DNA of 64,000 nucleotides from Furfurilactobacillus rossiae DSM 15814 (GCF_000428925.1 NZ_AUAW01000001.1:124001-188000); one strand, 5' to 3'; positions 28,987 to 37,980 are shown, counted from the first letter of the stretch. Translations and numbers: made by a program. The notes: generated from the sequence alone by a model not told the origin.

Positions 28987-29544
28987 ATGATGCAAACAAA
29001 AGATGTAATCAGAAAAAACGTAATTAATGCATTGGACGAAATGGCGCCAGCGGATAAAGCGGCTGATAGCCAACAACTCATCGATGGGCTGGTTGGGAGT
29101 TCAATTTGGCAAGATGCTAAATCAATCGGCTTAACCATGAGCGCAGCAGTTGAGTTAGATACACGTCCGTTAATTGCTCAGGCATTGGCAGCGGGCAAAC
29201 AGGTTAGTGTGCCTAAGACACTGCCACATCGTCAGATGACGTTCATTACTTTAGGGGCGGGTGTTTCTTTTGAGACATCTGCATTTGGCATTCAGGAGCC
29301 TGTTGGGGGTCAGAGCATTGACCCTAATCAGATGGACTTAATTGTCGTGCCCGGCGTTGCCTTTGCTGATGATGGCAGTCGCATTGGTTTTGGTGCTGGT
29401 TATTATGACCGTTATTTAGCCGCTTTTAAGGGTGAAACAGTTAGTTTAGCGCTGTCTCCCCAACGTTTCCGCAAACGAACGTGGACGGCCGATTCTTTTG
29501 ATATAAAAATAAAACAAATTATTTCGCTCAAGGAGGTAAATTAA
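28987..29544 (+). CDS. 5-formyltetrahydrofolate cyclo-ligase
   Basis: Converts 5-formyl-THF to 5,10-methenyl-THF using ATP. The 185-residue protein has the late family motif GFGAGYYDRYL and LIVVPGVAFADDGSRIG. Tandem ATGs (28987, 28990) stand behind GGAGGTG. The stop overlaps the rhomboid gene start. Confidence 0.92.
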   Translation: MMQTKDVIRKNVINALDEMAPADKAADSQQLIDGLVGSSIWQDAKSIGLTMSAAVELDTRPLIAQALAAGKQVSVPKTLPHRQMTFITLGAGVSFETSAFGIQEPVGGQSIDPNQMDLIVVPGVAFADDGSRIGFGAGYYDRYLAAFKGETVSLALSPQRFRKRTWTADSFDIKIKQIISLKEVN

Positions 29545-30239
29545 TGAACGTTTGGCAACGCATACGGCGAGGGTCACCAGTAACAGTCGGGCTTATTATC
29601 ATCAATGTGCTCGTTTTTTTGTGGATGCTGTTTGAGTTTGGCATTCAGGGCATTTCATTAGCGAGTCCATTTTCCGTTCAATCGCTTGACGAATCAGGCG
29701 CGTTGTCTGGCACGGCTGTGCAGGCTGGTGAATGGTGGCGATTAATTACGCCGATGTTTATTCACGTGACGTTTGAACACATTGCACTGAATATGATTAC
29801 GCTTTATTTTTTGGGTCGTTACGTGGAGATGACGTTTGGTCACTGGCGCACGTTGGTTATTTACTTGGTCAGTGGTTTTACCGGTAATGTCTGGAGTATG
29901 TTCTTTCATCCGGAAGGGCTGTCTGCAGGTGCAAGTACAGCCATTTTTGGTCTGTTTGGTGCGTTTATCGCATTAGATGTCATTGAACAAAATAATCCCG
30001 CAATTCATGCAATTGCTCGGCAGTTTTCCATTTTAGTGGTCGTTAACTTGGTGTTTGATATCTTTGCAGTTGGCATTGATATTTGGGGGCACATTGGTGG
30101 GTTGATTGGCGGAATTGCTGTGGCCTTTTTGTTGAGTGTTCCAAAGCGTTATAACAATCCGGCTGTTTCACGCTGGTTGCGCGTGGTTGGACTAATTGGT
30201 GTAGTTGTCGCAAACTTTGGGCTCATTCGTTTGTTTTAA
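29544..30239 (+). CDS. Rhomboid-family intramembrane serine protease
   Basis: A 231-residue rhomboid with about seven hydrophobic segments. The catalytic Ser is in GASTAIFGLFGAF and the His in HIGGLIGG. The N-terminal loop with WWRLITPMFIHVTFEHIALNM is the L1/TM2 block. It lacks the soluble extensions of B. subtilis GluP (YqgP). With the following YqgQ gene it keeps the yqgP-yqgQ order. AAGGAGG precedes the start. Confidence 0.93.
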   Translation: MNVWQRIRRGSPVTVGLIIINVLVFLWMLFEFGIQGISLASPFSVQSLDESGALSGTAVQAGEWWRLITPMFIHVTFEHIALNMITLYFLGRYVEMTFGHWRTLVIYLVSGFTGNVWSMFFHPEGLSAGASTAIFGLFGAFIALDVIEQNNPAIHAIARQFSILVVVNLVFDIFAVGIDIWGHIGGLIGGIAVAFLLSVPKRYNNPAVSRWLRVVGLIGVVVANFGLIRLF

Positions 30240-30278
30240 TCTGGATGAGTTGAAATCGTCAAAAGTGAGGCAGAATTT

Positions 30279-30521
30279 ATGTATCGTGACAATCCGAAAT
30301 CATTACGGACGTTGTACGATGTTCAACAGGTGTTAAAAGCATTCGGTATTTATGTCTATGTGGGCAAACGGATGTGGGATATTGAGGTCATGGCGCTGGA
30401 GTTGGATAATTTATATCGAATGAACGCCATTGATAAACCAACGTGGTTACAAGCAAAAGTGGTGTTGACACATGAACACCGAATTGAAGAGCAAAAATCA
30501 AAAAAGACTAATGAGCACTAG
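30279..30521 (+). CDS. yqgQ: YqgQ-family protein (DUF910)
   Basis: An 80-residue member of the YqgQ family, a small helical protein proposed to bind single-stranded nucleic acid. It carries TLYDVQQVLKAFG, YVGKRMWDIEVM and a mixed-charge tail. Function is not established. Confidence 0.88.
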   Translation: MYRDNPKSLRTLYDVQQVLKAFGIYVYVGKRMWDIEVMALELDNLYRMNAIDKPTWLQAKVVLTHEHRIEEQKSKKTNEH

Positions 30522-30582
30522 GCACTGTTTGAACAAATGTGTACAATGTGAGTATTGAGTTTAGAAGATGGAGGGATTGTTT

Positions 30583-30996
30583 GTGTTAGTTGCGGCTTCT
30601 GTAGGAGAAATAATTTTTGACGTTGTTGGCCTGTTAATCGTGTTTGGTTGGATCGGATGGCGTGTTTATTTAGTTTTCAAGCGTCGACAAGTTTCCACGT
30701 TGTTAACGCAGGAAGAATTTCAGGCAGGAATGCGTAAGGCACAAATTATCGATGTTCGTGAAAAAAAGGACTTTGATTCTGGACACATTCTTGGCGCCCG
30801 CAGTGTGCCTTATTCAACCTTTAGTCAACGTTATAAAGAAATTCGTGATGACTTACCGGTTTACCTTTACGATGAAGGTAAGGCGTTGAGCACACGGGCA
30901 GCCCTTCGTTTAGCTCGCAATGGTTACAAACAGATTTTTATCTTGACGGATGGTTATGGCCACTGGGAAGGTAAAACGAAAGCTAGCAAGTATTAG
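30583..30996 (+). CDS. Membrane-anchored rhodanese-like protein
   Basis: An N-terminal membrane helix (about residues 5-27) is followed by a rhodanese domain. The usual active-site Cys position reads YLYDEGKALSTRAA, with no Cys in the loop, so sulfurtransferase activity is doubtful. GTG at 30583 is chosen because GGAGGG ends seven bases upstream. The ATG at 30568 would overlap that site. About 137 residues. Confidence 0.85.
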   Translation: MLVAASVGEIIFDVVGLLIVFGWIGWRVYLVFKRRQVSTLLTQEEFQAGMRKAQIIDVREKKDFDSGHILGARSVPYSTFSQRYKEIRDDLPVYLYDEGKALSTRAALRLARNGYKQIFILTDGYGHWEGKTKASKY

Positions 30997-31017
30997 ATTT
31001 GGTGTTTTGAAGTTATT

Positions 31018-31073
31018 AAAAAATCGGTATCCATCATGAATTCAAACGAATACATGATGGATACCGATTTTTT
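31018..31073. terminator. Bidirectional terminator with 21-bp perfect stem
   Basis: Perfect arms at 31018-31038 and 31053-31073 with A-rich and T-rich ends, between the rhodanese gene and the convergent small DUF3042-type gene. Confidence 0.93.
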
Positions 31074-31103
31074 GTGTAAAATAAATTGGAATATGCGAAA
31101 CTA

Positions 31104-31280
31104 CTAGTTGAGGTGAGATGAACGGGATTTACGGACAGCCCGTCGACGATTGTCATCCACGCGTTGCTCTTCGTCCTCAATGGGTGAAACAACGGTTTTG
31201 TGGAATGAAAAAACGCCAGCGGCTACAGCACCAATCGTTGCTAATGTGCCTAACAAAAATCCTTGTGTAAATTTCTTCAT
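31104..31280 (-). CDS. Small DUF3042-type membrane protein
   Basis: A 58-residue protein starting MKKFTQGFLLGTLATIGAVA. One hydrophobic segment (about 8-28) precedes a charged, Arg-rich tail (EDEEQRVDDNRRRAVRK). The pattern matches DUF3042 proteins of lactobacilli, by recall. AGGAGG is correctly placed on the minus strand. Function is unknown. Confidence 0.85.
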   Translation of the reverse strand: MKKFTQGFLLGTLATIGAVAAGVFSFHKTVVSPIEDEEQRVDDNRRRAVRKSRSSHLN

Positions 31281-31385
31281 GGTTTGACCTCCTCAATTTT
31301 TTATAATAATCAAGATGCGATTTAAACTACACGTTTATTATGTCTTTTTTTAACCGTAACGTCCAGTGAAAGGGGGTACATTTCG

Positions 31386-32162
31386 GTGACACTGATTATT
31401 GCTCATCGCGGTCTTGCCCGTCAACGTCCTGAAAATACAATGGCTGCGTTTAAAGCAGCCTTGAGCTGTGGTGCTGATGGCCTCGAAACTGATGTTCAGG
31501 AAACGGCAGATCACGAGTTGGTTTTGTGTCATGACAGTCGTGTTGATCGGACAACAAATGGCACTGGTGAAATTAGTCGGCTACGGTTGACGACAATTCA
31601 ACAATTAGACGCAGGCTGGCGGTTCTACGGCCATAAATCTGACATTAGAATACCGACATTGGTCGAACTCTTGGATTATTTAGAAGAACAAGCTTTTCAC
31701 GGCGTTCTCAATTTAGAAATTAAGGCTCAAAAAAATGACGGTGTATTGTTGGCACAACATTTAGCCGACGTGTTAGCCAGTTTTCCGACGTTACTGCCGG
31801 TCATAGTGGTGTCTAGTTTTAGCCACCAGTTACTAGCAGTTTTCCATCACGCCTTGCCCGTCGTTGAAACAGCGCTACTCACGCGTTGGCCAACGCCAGT
31901 TGTGAGACTTGCTCATTGTGGTGAGTCAGTAACCAGCGTGCACCTTAAGTGGTGGTGGCTGTTTATGGATAAGAGATGGATTTTCAATAATCGGGCCATC
32001 GTTAGAGTATGGACGGTTAATCGACCATCATTGATCAAAAAATGTTTCCAGTTAGGCGTGACCGCCGTTATTACGGATGAAGTTAAGCTTGCGCAAATGT
32101 TACGATCAGTTTATGCGACAAATGAATTTCCAAAAAGTGAATCAAAGGAAAATAAAAAATGA
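31386..32162 (+). CDS. Glycerophosphodiester phosphodiesterase
   Basis: Hydrolyses glycerophosphodiesters to glycerol-3-phosphate and an alcohol. The GDPD motifs IAHRGLARQRPENT, DGLETDVQ and LCHDSRVDRTTNG carry the catalytic His pair and metal ligands. The 258 residues have no signal peptide, so it is cytosolic. GTG start behind AAAGGGGG. The stop overlaps miaA. Confidence 0.93.
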   Translation: MTLIIAHRGLARQRPENTMAAFKAALSCGADGLETDVQETADHELVLCHDSRVDRTTNGTGEISRLRLTTIQQLDAGWRFYGHKSDIRIPTLVELLDYLEEQAFHGVLNLEIKAQKNDGVLLAQHLADVLASFPTLLPVIVVSSFSHQLLAVFHHALPVVETALLTRWPTPVVRLAHCGESVTSVHLKWWWLFMDKRWIFNNRAIVRVWTVNRPSLIKKCFQLGVTAVITDEVKLAQMLRSVYATNEFPKSESKENKK

Positions 32163-33082
32163 AACCAAAGGTATTAATGATTGTTGGTCCAACGGCTGTA
32201 GGTAAAACTGATTTATCCATCACACTGGCGAAAAAATTTGACGGGGAAATCATTTCCGGAGATTCAATGCAGGTTTACCGTCATCTGGACATCGGCACGG
32301 CTAAGGTGACTGCTGAAGAACGCCAAGGGATACCACACTTTTTGATTAATGAATGTGACGTTCAGGATTCTTTCACGGTAGCAATGTTTGTTGAACGAGC
32401 CACCACGCTTATCTCAGAAATCACTGCGCGCGGTCATCTGCCAATGATTGTTGGCGGAACCGGTTTTTATTTACAAGCATTACTAACTGGGCTCCAACTT
32501 GGAACACCGGCAAACCAGAAATTTCGTGATCATTGGCAGACATTGGCTGTTGAACATGGCAATCAGTGGGTTTGGGACCAGCTCAAACAGCAGGATGAAA
32601 TCGCGGCCGCCAAGATTCCTGCCGGCAATGTCCGTCGTGTGATCCGGGCACTGGAAGTCTTTGAGACAACTGGAAAATCCATTGAGGTTCAAACAGATCA
32701 TCCGAATCGCTATGACGCGTTCATCGTTGGGTTAAACACGGACCGAGCGGTATTGTATGAACGGATTAATACACGGGTTGATTTAATGTTAAAGGCTGGC
32801 TTATTAGATGAGGCGCACTGGCTTTTTGAACAGGGCGGTGAAAACCTGCAGGCTGGCCGCGGCATCGGCTATAAAGAACTGTTTGCCTATTTTCGAAAAA
32901 CAGAATCGCTAGATCAGGCGGTGACCACGTTGAAGCAAAACTCTCGTCATTATGCCAAACGGCAATTAACATGGTTCCGTCATCAATTACCAGTTAACTG
33001 GTATGATTTGATCCAGCAGCCTGAGAAACTTGAGGCTATAGAAAGACAGACACAAGTGTGGCTGGCAAACAAAAATAACTGA
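32159..33082 (+). CDS. miaA: tRNA dimethylallyltransferase
   Basis: Adds the dimethylallyl group to A37 of tRNAs reading UNN codons. The Walker A GPTAVGKTD, SGDSMQVYR and the GGTGFYLQALL loop are present, with RQLTWFRHQ near the C-terminus. 307 residues. Overlaps the GDPD stop (ATGA). In lactobacilli it stands before glnRA, as here. Confidence 0.96.
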   Translation: MKPKVLMIVGPTAVGKTDLSITLAKKFDGEIISGDSMQVYRHLDIGTAKVTAEERQGIPHFLINECDVQDSFTVAMFVERATTLISEITARGHLPMIVGGTGFYLQALLTGLQLGTPANQKFRDHWQTLAVEHGNQWVWDQLKQQDEIAAAKIPAGNVRRVIRALEVFETTGKSIEVQTDHPNRYDAFIVGLNTDRAVLYERINTRVDLMLKAGLLDEAHWLFEQGGENLQAGRGIGYKELFAYFRKTESLDQAVTTLKQNSRHYAKRQLTWFRHQLPVNWYDLIQQPEKLEAIERQTQVWLANKNN

Positions 33083-33121
33083 TTGCGCAAGACTGATATG
33101 CCTAAATTTTGTTATTTTTAA

Positions 33122-33174
33122 ATTAAAGTCAATCTTCCATGTCAGAACTTATGACATGAAAGATTGACTTTAAT
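33122..33174 (+). promoter_or_regulatory. GlnR operator nested in a 23-bp dyad
   Basis: TGTCA-N7-TGACA at 33140-33156 fits the GlnR/TnrA consensus TGTNA-N7-TNACA exactly. It forms the centre of a longer inverted repeat (33122-33144 / 33152-33174, one mismatch). TTGACT (33164-33169) in the right arm could be the glnR -35, with GATGAT 19 bases later as a poor -10. The dyad may also end the miaA transcript. Confidence 0.8.
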
Positions 33175-33233
33175 ACTTTGCGGTGGGATGATGCAGTTGT
33201 TCAAATGTTTGTGAGTTTTTGGGAGGCTGACTG

Positions 33234-33608
33234 ATGGCGGAAAAACAGTTGCGTCGGTCATTGGCAATTTTACCGATGAGTACGGTAATGGCGCTGACTG
33301 ATCTTTCAGCACGACAGATCCGGTATTATGAAACGCAGTCGTTGGTTCATCCGGCACGAAATGAGGGTAATCGTCGGCGTTATTCATTGAATGATGTGGA
33401 TCGTTTGCTAGAAGTGAAGGATGGTCTGGCAAGCGGGATGGACTTTGCGACAATGCGGCGTTTGTATGCAAAGACACATCAAGTTGAGTCTACACAATTG
33501 GAATCGAAACGGTTGTCAGACGAACGTGCACGTCATTTACTTGAGGCTGAAATGCAACAGTTAGCAGGGATGCGACCACCACAGTCTGGTCTTCAGCAAC
33601 ACTTATAA
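33234..33608 (+). CDS. glnR: MerR-family nitrogen regulator GlnR
   Basis: Represses glnRA when glutamine is plentiful, acting with glutamine-bound GlnA. The MerR helix-turn-helix is in SARQIRYYETQSLVHPARN, with RRRYSLNDVDRLLEVK after it. 124 residues, including a short C-terminal control tail. GGGAGG sits seven bases upstream. The GlnR box 80 bases upstream supports autoregulation. Confidence 0.95.
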   Translation: MAEKQLRRSLAILPMSTVMALTDLSARQIRYYETQSLVHPARNEGNRRRYSLNDVDRLLEVKDGLASGMDFATMRRLYAKTHQVESTQLESKRLSDERARHLLEAEMQQLAGMRPPQSGLQQHL

Positions 33609-33668
33609 GTGCTTTTCTTTAGAAACAACAGTTGGCAATTGAGGTTAGTCGAAAGGATAGGCAGGAAC

Positions 33669-35009
33669 ATGGCAAAGAAGACATACACGAAGGATGAAAT
33701 TCGTGAATTGGTTAAGACGGAGCACGTGGAATTTTTACGATTAATGTTTACTGATCTGATGGGTTCAATTAAGAACGTTGAAGTGCCGACGAGTCAATTG
33801 GACAAGTTGTTAGATAACAAGTTAATGTTTGACGGTTCATCCATCGATGGCTTCGTCAGAATTGAAGAAAGTGATATGTATCTTCACCCAGACCTGTCGA
33901 CGTGGATGGTTTTTCCGTGGGGTAGTGAACATGGTCGGGTAGCCCGAGTGATTTGTGAAGTTTATACGACGGATGGAAAACCATTCGAAGGTGACCCGCG
34001 TAACAACTTGATTCGTGTCGTTGATGAGATGAAGGCCGCTGGTTTTACGTCTTTCAACATTGGCCCGGAACCAGAATTCTTCCTGTTTAAGATGGATGAA
34101 AATGGCGAACCAACATTGAAACTGAATGACAAGGGCAGCTATTTTGATTTGGCACCAATGGACCTTGGTGAGAATTGCCGTCGTGACATTGCCCTTGAAC
34201 TCGAAAAAATGGGCTTTGAAGTAGAAGCTGCCCATCATGAAGTTGCGCCTGGCCAGCATGAAATCGACTTTAAGTATGCTGATGCACTGGAGGCGGCCGA
34301 CAATATTCAGACCTTTAAACTAGTAGTTAAAACAATTGCTAGAAAATACGGACTATTTGCCACCTTTATGCCCAAGCCACTTGAAGGTATCAATGGGTCA
34401 GGCATGCATATGAATATGTCACTATCAACCGCTAAGGGCAATGCGTTTTACGATGCTGATGGGGAATTGCAACTCAGCGAAACCGCTTATCATTTTCTTG
34501 GTGGCCTGCTGGCTCATGCCCGTAATTTAACTGCTGTTGTAAATCCAATCGTGAACTCCTACAAACGTCTGGTGCCAGGTTTCGAAGCCCCAGTTTATGT
34601 GGCCTGGTCAGGTTCCAACCGTTCACCACTGGTTCGTGTGCCTAGTGCACGTGGCAATTCGACACGCTTAGAGTTGCGTTCAGTTGATCCTGCTGCCAAT
34701 CCATATCTTGCCATAGCTGCGATGTTGGAAGCCGGCTTGGATGGCATTCGTAATGGTATCACACCAAATGATTCTGTCGATCGCAACATCTATTCGATGG
34801 ACGAAAAAGAGCGTGATACTAACCACATTAGTAATTTGCCAGACAATTTACACAATGCAACGAAAGCCTTGCAAAGTGATCCCGTTATGAAGGCGGCTTT
34901 AGGCGATCATTTATTCCAAAGCTTTATTGAAGCCAAAAAGCTGGAATGGGCATCGTATCGTCAGTCTGTCACTAAGTGGGAACGTGATCAGTATCTGGAA
35001 CAATATTAA
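33669..35009 (+). CDS. glnA: Glutamine synthetase, type I
   Basis: Makes glutamine from glutamate, ammonia and ATP. The 446-residue length and absence of the adenylylation insert mark the GSI-alpha type. Signatures are [10 protein letters not shown], the [10 protein letters not shown] block, and [13 protein letters not shown]. The ATG at 33669 is chosen because [11 protein letters not shown] is the family start and GAAAGGAT lies upstream. A longer in-frame reading from 33609 is rejected. It forms an operon with glnR. Confidence 0.97.
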   Translation: MAKKTYTKDEIRELVKTEHVEFLRLMFTDLMGSIKNVEVPTSQLDKLLDNKLMFDGSSIDGFVRIEESDMYLHPDLSTWMVFPWGSEHGRVARVICEVYTTDGKPFEGDPRNNLIRVVDEMKAAGFTSFNIGPEPEFFLFKMDENGEPTLKLNDKGSYFDLAPMDLGENCRRDIALELEKMGFEVEAAHHEVAPGQHEIDFKYADALEAADNIQTFKLVVKTIARKYGLFATFMPKPLEGINGSGMHMNMSLSTAKGNAFYDADGELQLSETAYHFLGGLLAHARNLTAVVNPIVNSYKRLVPGFEAPVYVAWSGSNRSPLVRVPSARGNSTRLELRSVDPAANPYLAIAAMLEAGLDGIRNGITPNDSVDRNIYSMDEKERDTNHISNLPDNLHNATKALQSDPVMKAALGDHLFQSFIEAKKLEWASYRQSVTKWERDQYLEQY

Positions 35010-35098
35010 TATTTGAGGGCTGTTTCTTGGAGTGGCAATGTGCGCTTCGGTTTAGGCTGGTCAGTCATCAAGTTATAGTAAAATAAATAAATATGTAA

Positions 35099-35160
35099 CC
35101 GTGATGAATAGCGTCGTTTTTTAGTTGAAATGCGACTGCGGGTATTCATCACGGCTTTTT
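35099..35160 (+). terminator. Terminator after glnA
   Basis: Arms CCGTGATGAATA (35099-35110) and TATTCATCACGG (35143-35154) enclose a second, weaker inner pairing. CTTTTTG follows. Confidence 0.8.
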
Positions 35161-35188
35161 GTCTAAAAAATTCTAAATTTAAATGTTA

Positions 35189-35202
35189 AGAAAACGTTTG
35201 CA
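35189..35202 (+). promoter_or_regulatory. Possible cre (CcpA) site
   Basis: AGAAAACGTTTGCA differs from the relaxed consensus TGWNANCGNTNNCA only at the first base. It stands about 80 bases before the next gene, close to TTGTCG-17-TACGAT (35218-35246). Confidence 0.45.
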
Positions 35203-35284
35203 ACACTGCCGGGGCGATTGTCGACATGATGGCAGTAGTGTACGATATAAGTGTATGAATCTAGTGAACAAGGGGTAAGACGGC

Positions 35285-36277
35285 ATGGATAATCCACAAA
35301 CTAAAAAAGTCGGATCACGTAATGTACGTCCTGAGTTGTCTGGTAAACTCGGACAAAAGTCACGTTATTTGGATGAATTAACCGGCGCCATTAATGATTT
35401 TAATGATCGTCGGGTCTACGAATTAGTTGACCCACAACGTTACAACACGTTGATTAGGGGCAATAAACAAACGGAAGGCAACCAATTAGCACGTTTGGTC
35501 GATGATATACACCCTGAACTCAGCCATTATTTGAGTGCGGAGCTTATTGCTTATTTGAAGCACACATACCCATTCTTTTATTTTGAAGAACCGGAGAACG
35601 GCAAATTCAATGTATTCTTTGGGAACTGGTGGGATCGTCGCCAGTTTGGTGAATTAGACGTTTTAAACGCACAATTCATTTTTGACAGCGAAGAGTATGA
35701 AAAACTGACACAGTCGTTTGCACTTGAATCAGAGGGCAAAAACTACAATTCGGATCGCATCAAAGACATCGCTCGGCAAAGTCAAGAATTGCAGGAACTG
35801 GTCAAGAACCAAGAACAACGCGATTTGCAAAAAGAAAAATTACGTTCACAACTTAAAGAAGTTGGGGAATCGCGCACATTGTTTAACGGCGGTCATTCGA
35901 AGGCGGAACGTCAAGATATTTTGGATCAGTTAACCAAGTTAGCTGATGAGGATGATCAGGCAAACAACGCTTATAAAGGGATGAAAGCCAACGAAGATGA
36001 GTCGTTAGTTTTGTCCAAGGAAGACACGATTCTAAGCTACGAAAAGCAAGCAATTCGCAAAGTGTTTGGTGATTTTGCCACGTTTAAAGATCGTAATGCT
36101 AGCTTATATGTTGACTATATCAGTCATCTAATTGGTCGAGCAATTGAAGCGGGACAAGCTGACCCGGATGAAAAAATGCCATCCAGTGAAATTCGTTCTC
36201 AGGATAGTGCACTTGCTGCTAACGCAGAGAGCGCAAGCAATTCAGCAACTAGTGAGGTGACTTCAGATGACAAGTGA
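35285..36277 (+). CDS. Uncharacterised protein, glnA-dut locus, first of pair
   Basis: Not recognised. 330 residues, soluble, no signal peptide or membrane helix. Residues 1-150 look globular (aromatic motif YPFFYFEEPENGKF and NWWDRRQFGEL). About 155-240 is charged and helical with likely coiled coil (QELQELVKNQEQRDLQKEK). A second helical stretch with FGDFATFKDRNASLYVDYI follows, then a Ser/Ala-rich acidic tail (about 295-330). It begins its own transcription unit after the glnA terminator and overlaps the next gene by 11 bases. Similar proteins may be labelled SbcC-like because of the coiled coil; I see no ATPase motif. Confidence 0.85.
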   Translation: MDNPQTKKVGSRNVRPELSGKLGQKSRYLDELTGAINDFNDRRVYELVDPQRYNTLIRGNKQTEGNQLARLVDDIHPELSHYLSAELIAYLKHTYPFFYFEEPENGKFNVFFGNWWDRRQFGELDVLNAQFIFDSEEYEKLTQSFALESEGKNYNSDRIKDIARQSQELQELVKNQEQRDLQKEKLRSQLKEVGESRTLFNGGHSKAERQDILDQLTKLADEDDQANNAYKGMKANEDESLVLSKEDTILSYEKQAIRKVFGDFATFKDRNASLYVDYISHLIGRAIEAGQADPDEKMPSSEIRSQDSALAANAESASNSATSEVTSDDK

Positions 36278-37394
36278 TGATAAAAGAGATTTGACGTCAG
36301 CTAGTGCTGAATCTACTGAAGCAAGCACGGCCAAAGACGTCCATTCTGATCAGACTGCATCAACTGCAACTAAGCAGCAACAATCTTCCAGGACTGATTC
36401 GGCAGTAGCCACAGATTCCGAAGCTGCCAGTGCGACAAAAAAAGAAGCTGAGTCTGGCACCAGTAAAGAGAAAAAGTTAGATACGTTAACGCCAAGTCAA
36501 CGTTTTAGAATCTACAACAACAACATAAAAGATGGTTTGCAAAACGGCATTCAGTTCACTAAGTACTTGGATCAACTGACTGAGACTCAAGACACTGATG
36601 AGTTGTTAGATTCGGCTACACATTTATTTGATTTTAAAATGGATACCGCGTTTGTAACCTTTCCACACCAATACACAGCTTCTGACTATTATTTACTCTT
36701 TATGAGTCGTTTGCTGGAGATTCACGAAGAAAAAGGATTAATTCTTACTAGTGCGGCTGATCATGAAGAACTAAGCGTTACGTTTGACGCGTTAGGCACA
36801 CAACCTGACTTTAAGTTTGTATTGGTTGGCGGTCGCAATGGAGGTGCCTTCTTCACAGACAAGGCTTCCGGTCTCCACTTGTTCTATATGAACTTGGAAC
36901 GTCAGCAAATCCGTTTTAACAGCAAGGCATTTACTGACCTATTTGCGGTGGCGTTAGCTGACCAATCGGCAGACAAGAAGATGGCTGCTATTGATACGCT
37001 CATTACGTTTGCCAAGGATTTGCAGCGTGATTATCACTTTACGGCTGACTATAACTTGTTAGAAACTGATAATAATGCGGAGTATCAAACGAAACATCCA
37101 GCATTGCCAGCAGGCACAGTGGACAAGCTCTTCGTGGCCTCGGCTGACAGTCATTATATGCTGCAAAATGCCCCCGCAGGCAATGGCGCTATCATTGACT
37201 TAGAAGATGATCTTGTCTTTGGCATTGCGGACGCTGGCACGCAGACGGCACCTAAGTGGGTCATCACCACGACGGATCCTAAGAACCAAATTTCTTTGAT
37301 GGCAGTGTTGTTGAACTATGATTTCATTCGTCAATGGTACTTAGCTAATCGCGATGATTTAGAGATTCAGTCCGATCCGTTAATTTTTGCTTAA
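36267..37394 (+). CDS. Uncharacterised protein, glnA-dut locus, second of pair
   Basis: Not recognised. 375 residues. About the first 68 are a low-complexity Ser/Thr/Ala/Lys region. A folded part then starts at LDTLTPSQRFRIYNNN and contains LVGGRNGGAFFTDKASGLHLFYMNL. No signal peptide, membrane helix or known catalytic motif is seen. GAGGTG before the ATG and the 11-base overlap with the preceding gene indicate coupled translation. Both proteins end or begin with a TSDDK string read in different frames. Confidence 0.85.
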   Translation: MTSDDKRDLTSASAESTEASTAKDVHSDQTASTATKQQQSSRTDSAVATDSEAASATKKEAESGTSKEKKLDTLTPSQRFRIYNNNIKDGLQNGIQFTKYLDQLTETQDTDELLDSATHLFDFKMDTAFVTFPHQYTASDYYLLFMSRLLEIHEEKGLILTSAADHEELSVTFDALGTQPDFKFVLVGGRNGGAFFTDKASGLHLFYMNLERQQIRFNSKAFTDLFAVALADQSADKKMAAIDTLITFAKDLQRDYHFTADYNLLETDNNAEYQTKHPALPAGTVDKLFVASADSHYMLQNAPAGNGAIIDLEDDLVFGIADAGTQTAPKWVITTTDPKNQISLMAVLLNYDFIRQWYLANRDDLEIQSDPLIFA

Positions 37395-37416
37395 TAGACA
37401 GGTTAGGGGAATTACA

Positions 37417-37956
37417 ATGTTAGATTTAGCGATGCTCTTGCGGGAATGCATTGAGTTTGATCAACAAGTACATGATGCAAAGCAATTACATTGGTCGCGT
37501 GGGGATAGTCTACAGAACGCATATTTAGCCTTAGACGTCGAGCTGGCCGAGATTGCGAATACGAGTGAATGGTTTAAGGTGTGGAAAACGCATCGCGGCA
37601 AAAGTAATCCTGGTCAAACATCCCATCAGACGCTGTTAGAAGAATATGTCGATGCATTGGATTTCTTCTTGTTGATTTTCCATAAACAGCAATGGACGCA
37701 TTTAACAGTCTTAACGCCTGACGAATTGACTAAGCTGACAAAGGGACCGGATCTTAATCTAACCAAGACCTATTTGGCCATTAACAGTATGATTTTATCC
37801 AGTCTAAAAGAACATCGTCAGGGCGATTTTGGCCATGCGTGGCACTTGTTCTTAACAATGGGTTTGCGTGGTTTTGGTTTCACACAAGATGAAATTCAGG
37901 AAGCTTATCAAGCAAAGCGCGAGAAAAATTTAAAACGTCAGGCTAATGGCTATTAG
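37417..37956 (+). CDS. Dimeric dUTP diphosphatase (dUTPase-2/MazG-like)
   Basis: All-alpha NTP pyrophosphatase, probably converting dUTP to dUMP. The metal-binding motif is in ALDVELAEIANTSEWFKVW (ExxE type), with EEYVDALDFF (ExxxD) later. 179 residues. The ATG at 37417 has AGGGGA upstream. An in-frame reading from 37387 starts inside the previous gene. The third gene of an operon with the two unknown proteins. Confidence 0.88.
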   Translation: MLDLAMLLRECIEFDQQVHDAKQLHWSRGDSLQNAYLALDVELAEIANTSEWFKVWKTHRGKSNPGQTSHQTLLEEYVDALDFFLLIFHKQQWTHLTVLTPDELTKLTKGPDLNLTKTYLAINSMILSSLKEHRQGDFGHAWHLFLTMGLRGFGFTQDEIQEAYQAKREKNLKRQANGY

Positions 37957-37980
37957 TCTTTTCGTGATAATATAGCAATC

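Noticed and set aside
33142-33477. Minus-strand 111-codon open frame over glnR
   Set aside because: It covers the GlnR operator and lies antisense to a clear MerR gene. It has no ribosome binding site or family likeness.
33837-34259. Minus-strand 140-codon open frame inside glnA
   Set aside because: Antisense to conserved glutamine synthetase codons. No domain pattern is visible.
36267-36480. Repetitive Ser/Thr-rich stretch taken as a tandem repeat
   Set aside because: The residues are low-complexity but no repeated unit is present at DNA or protein level.
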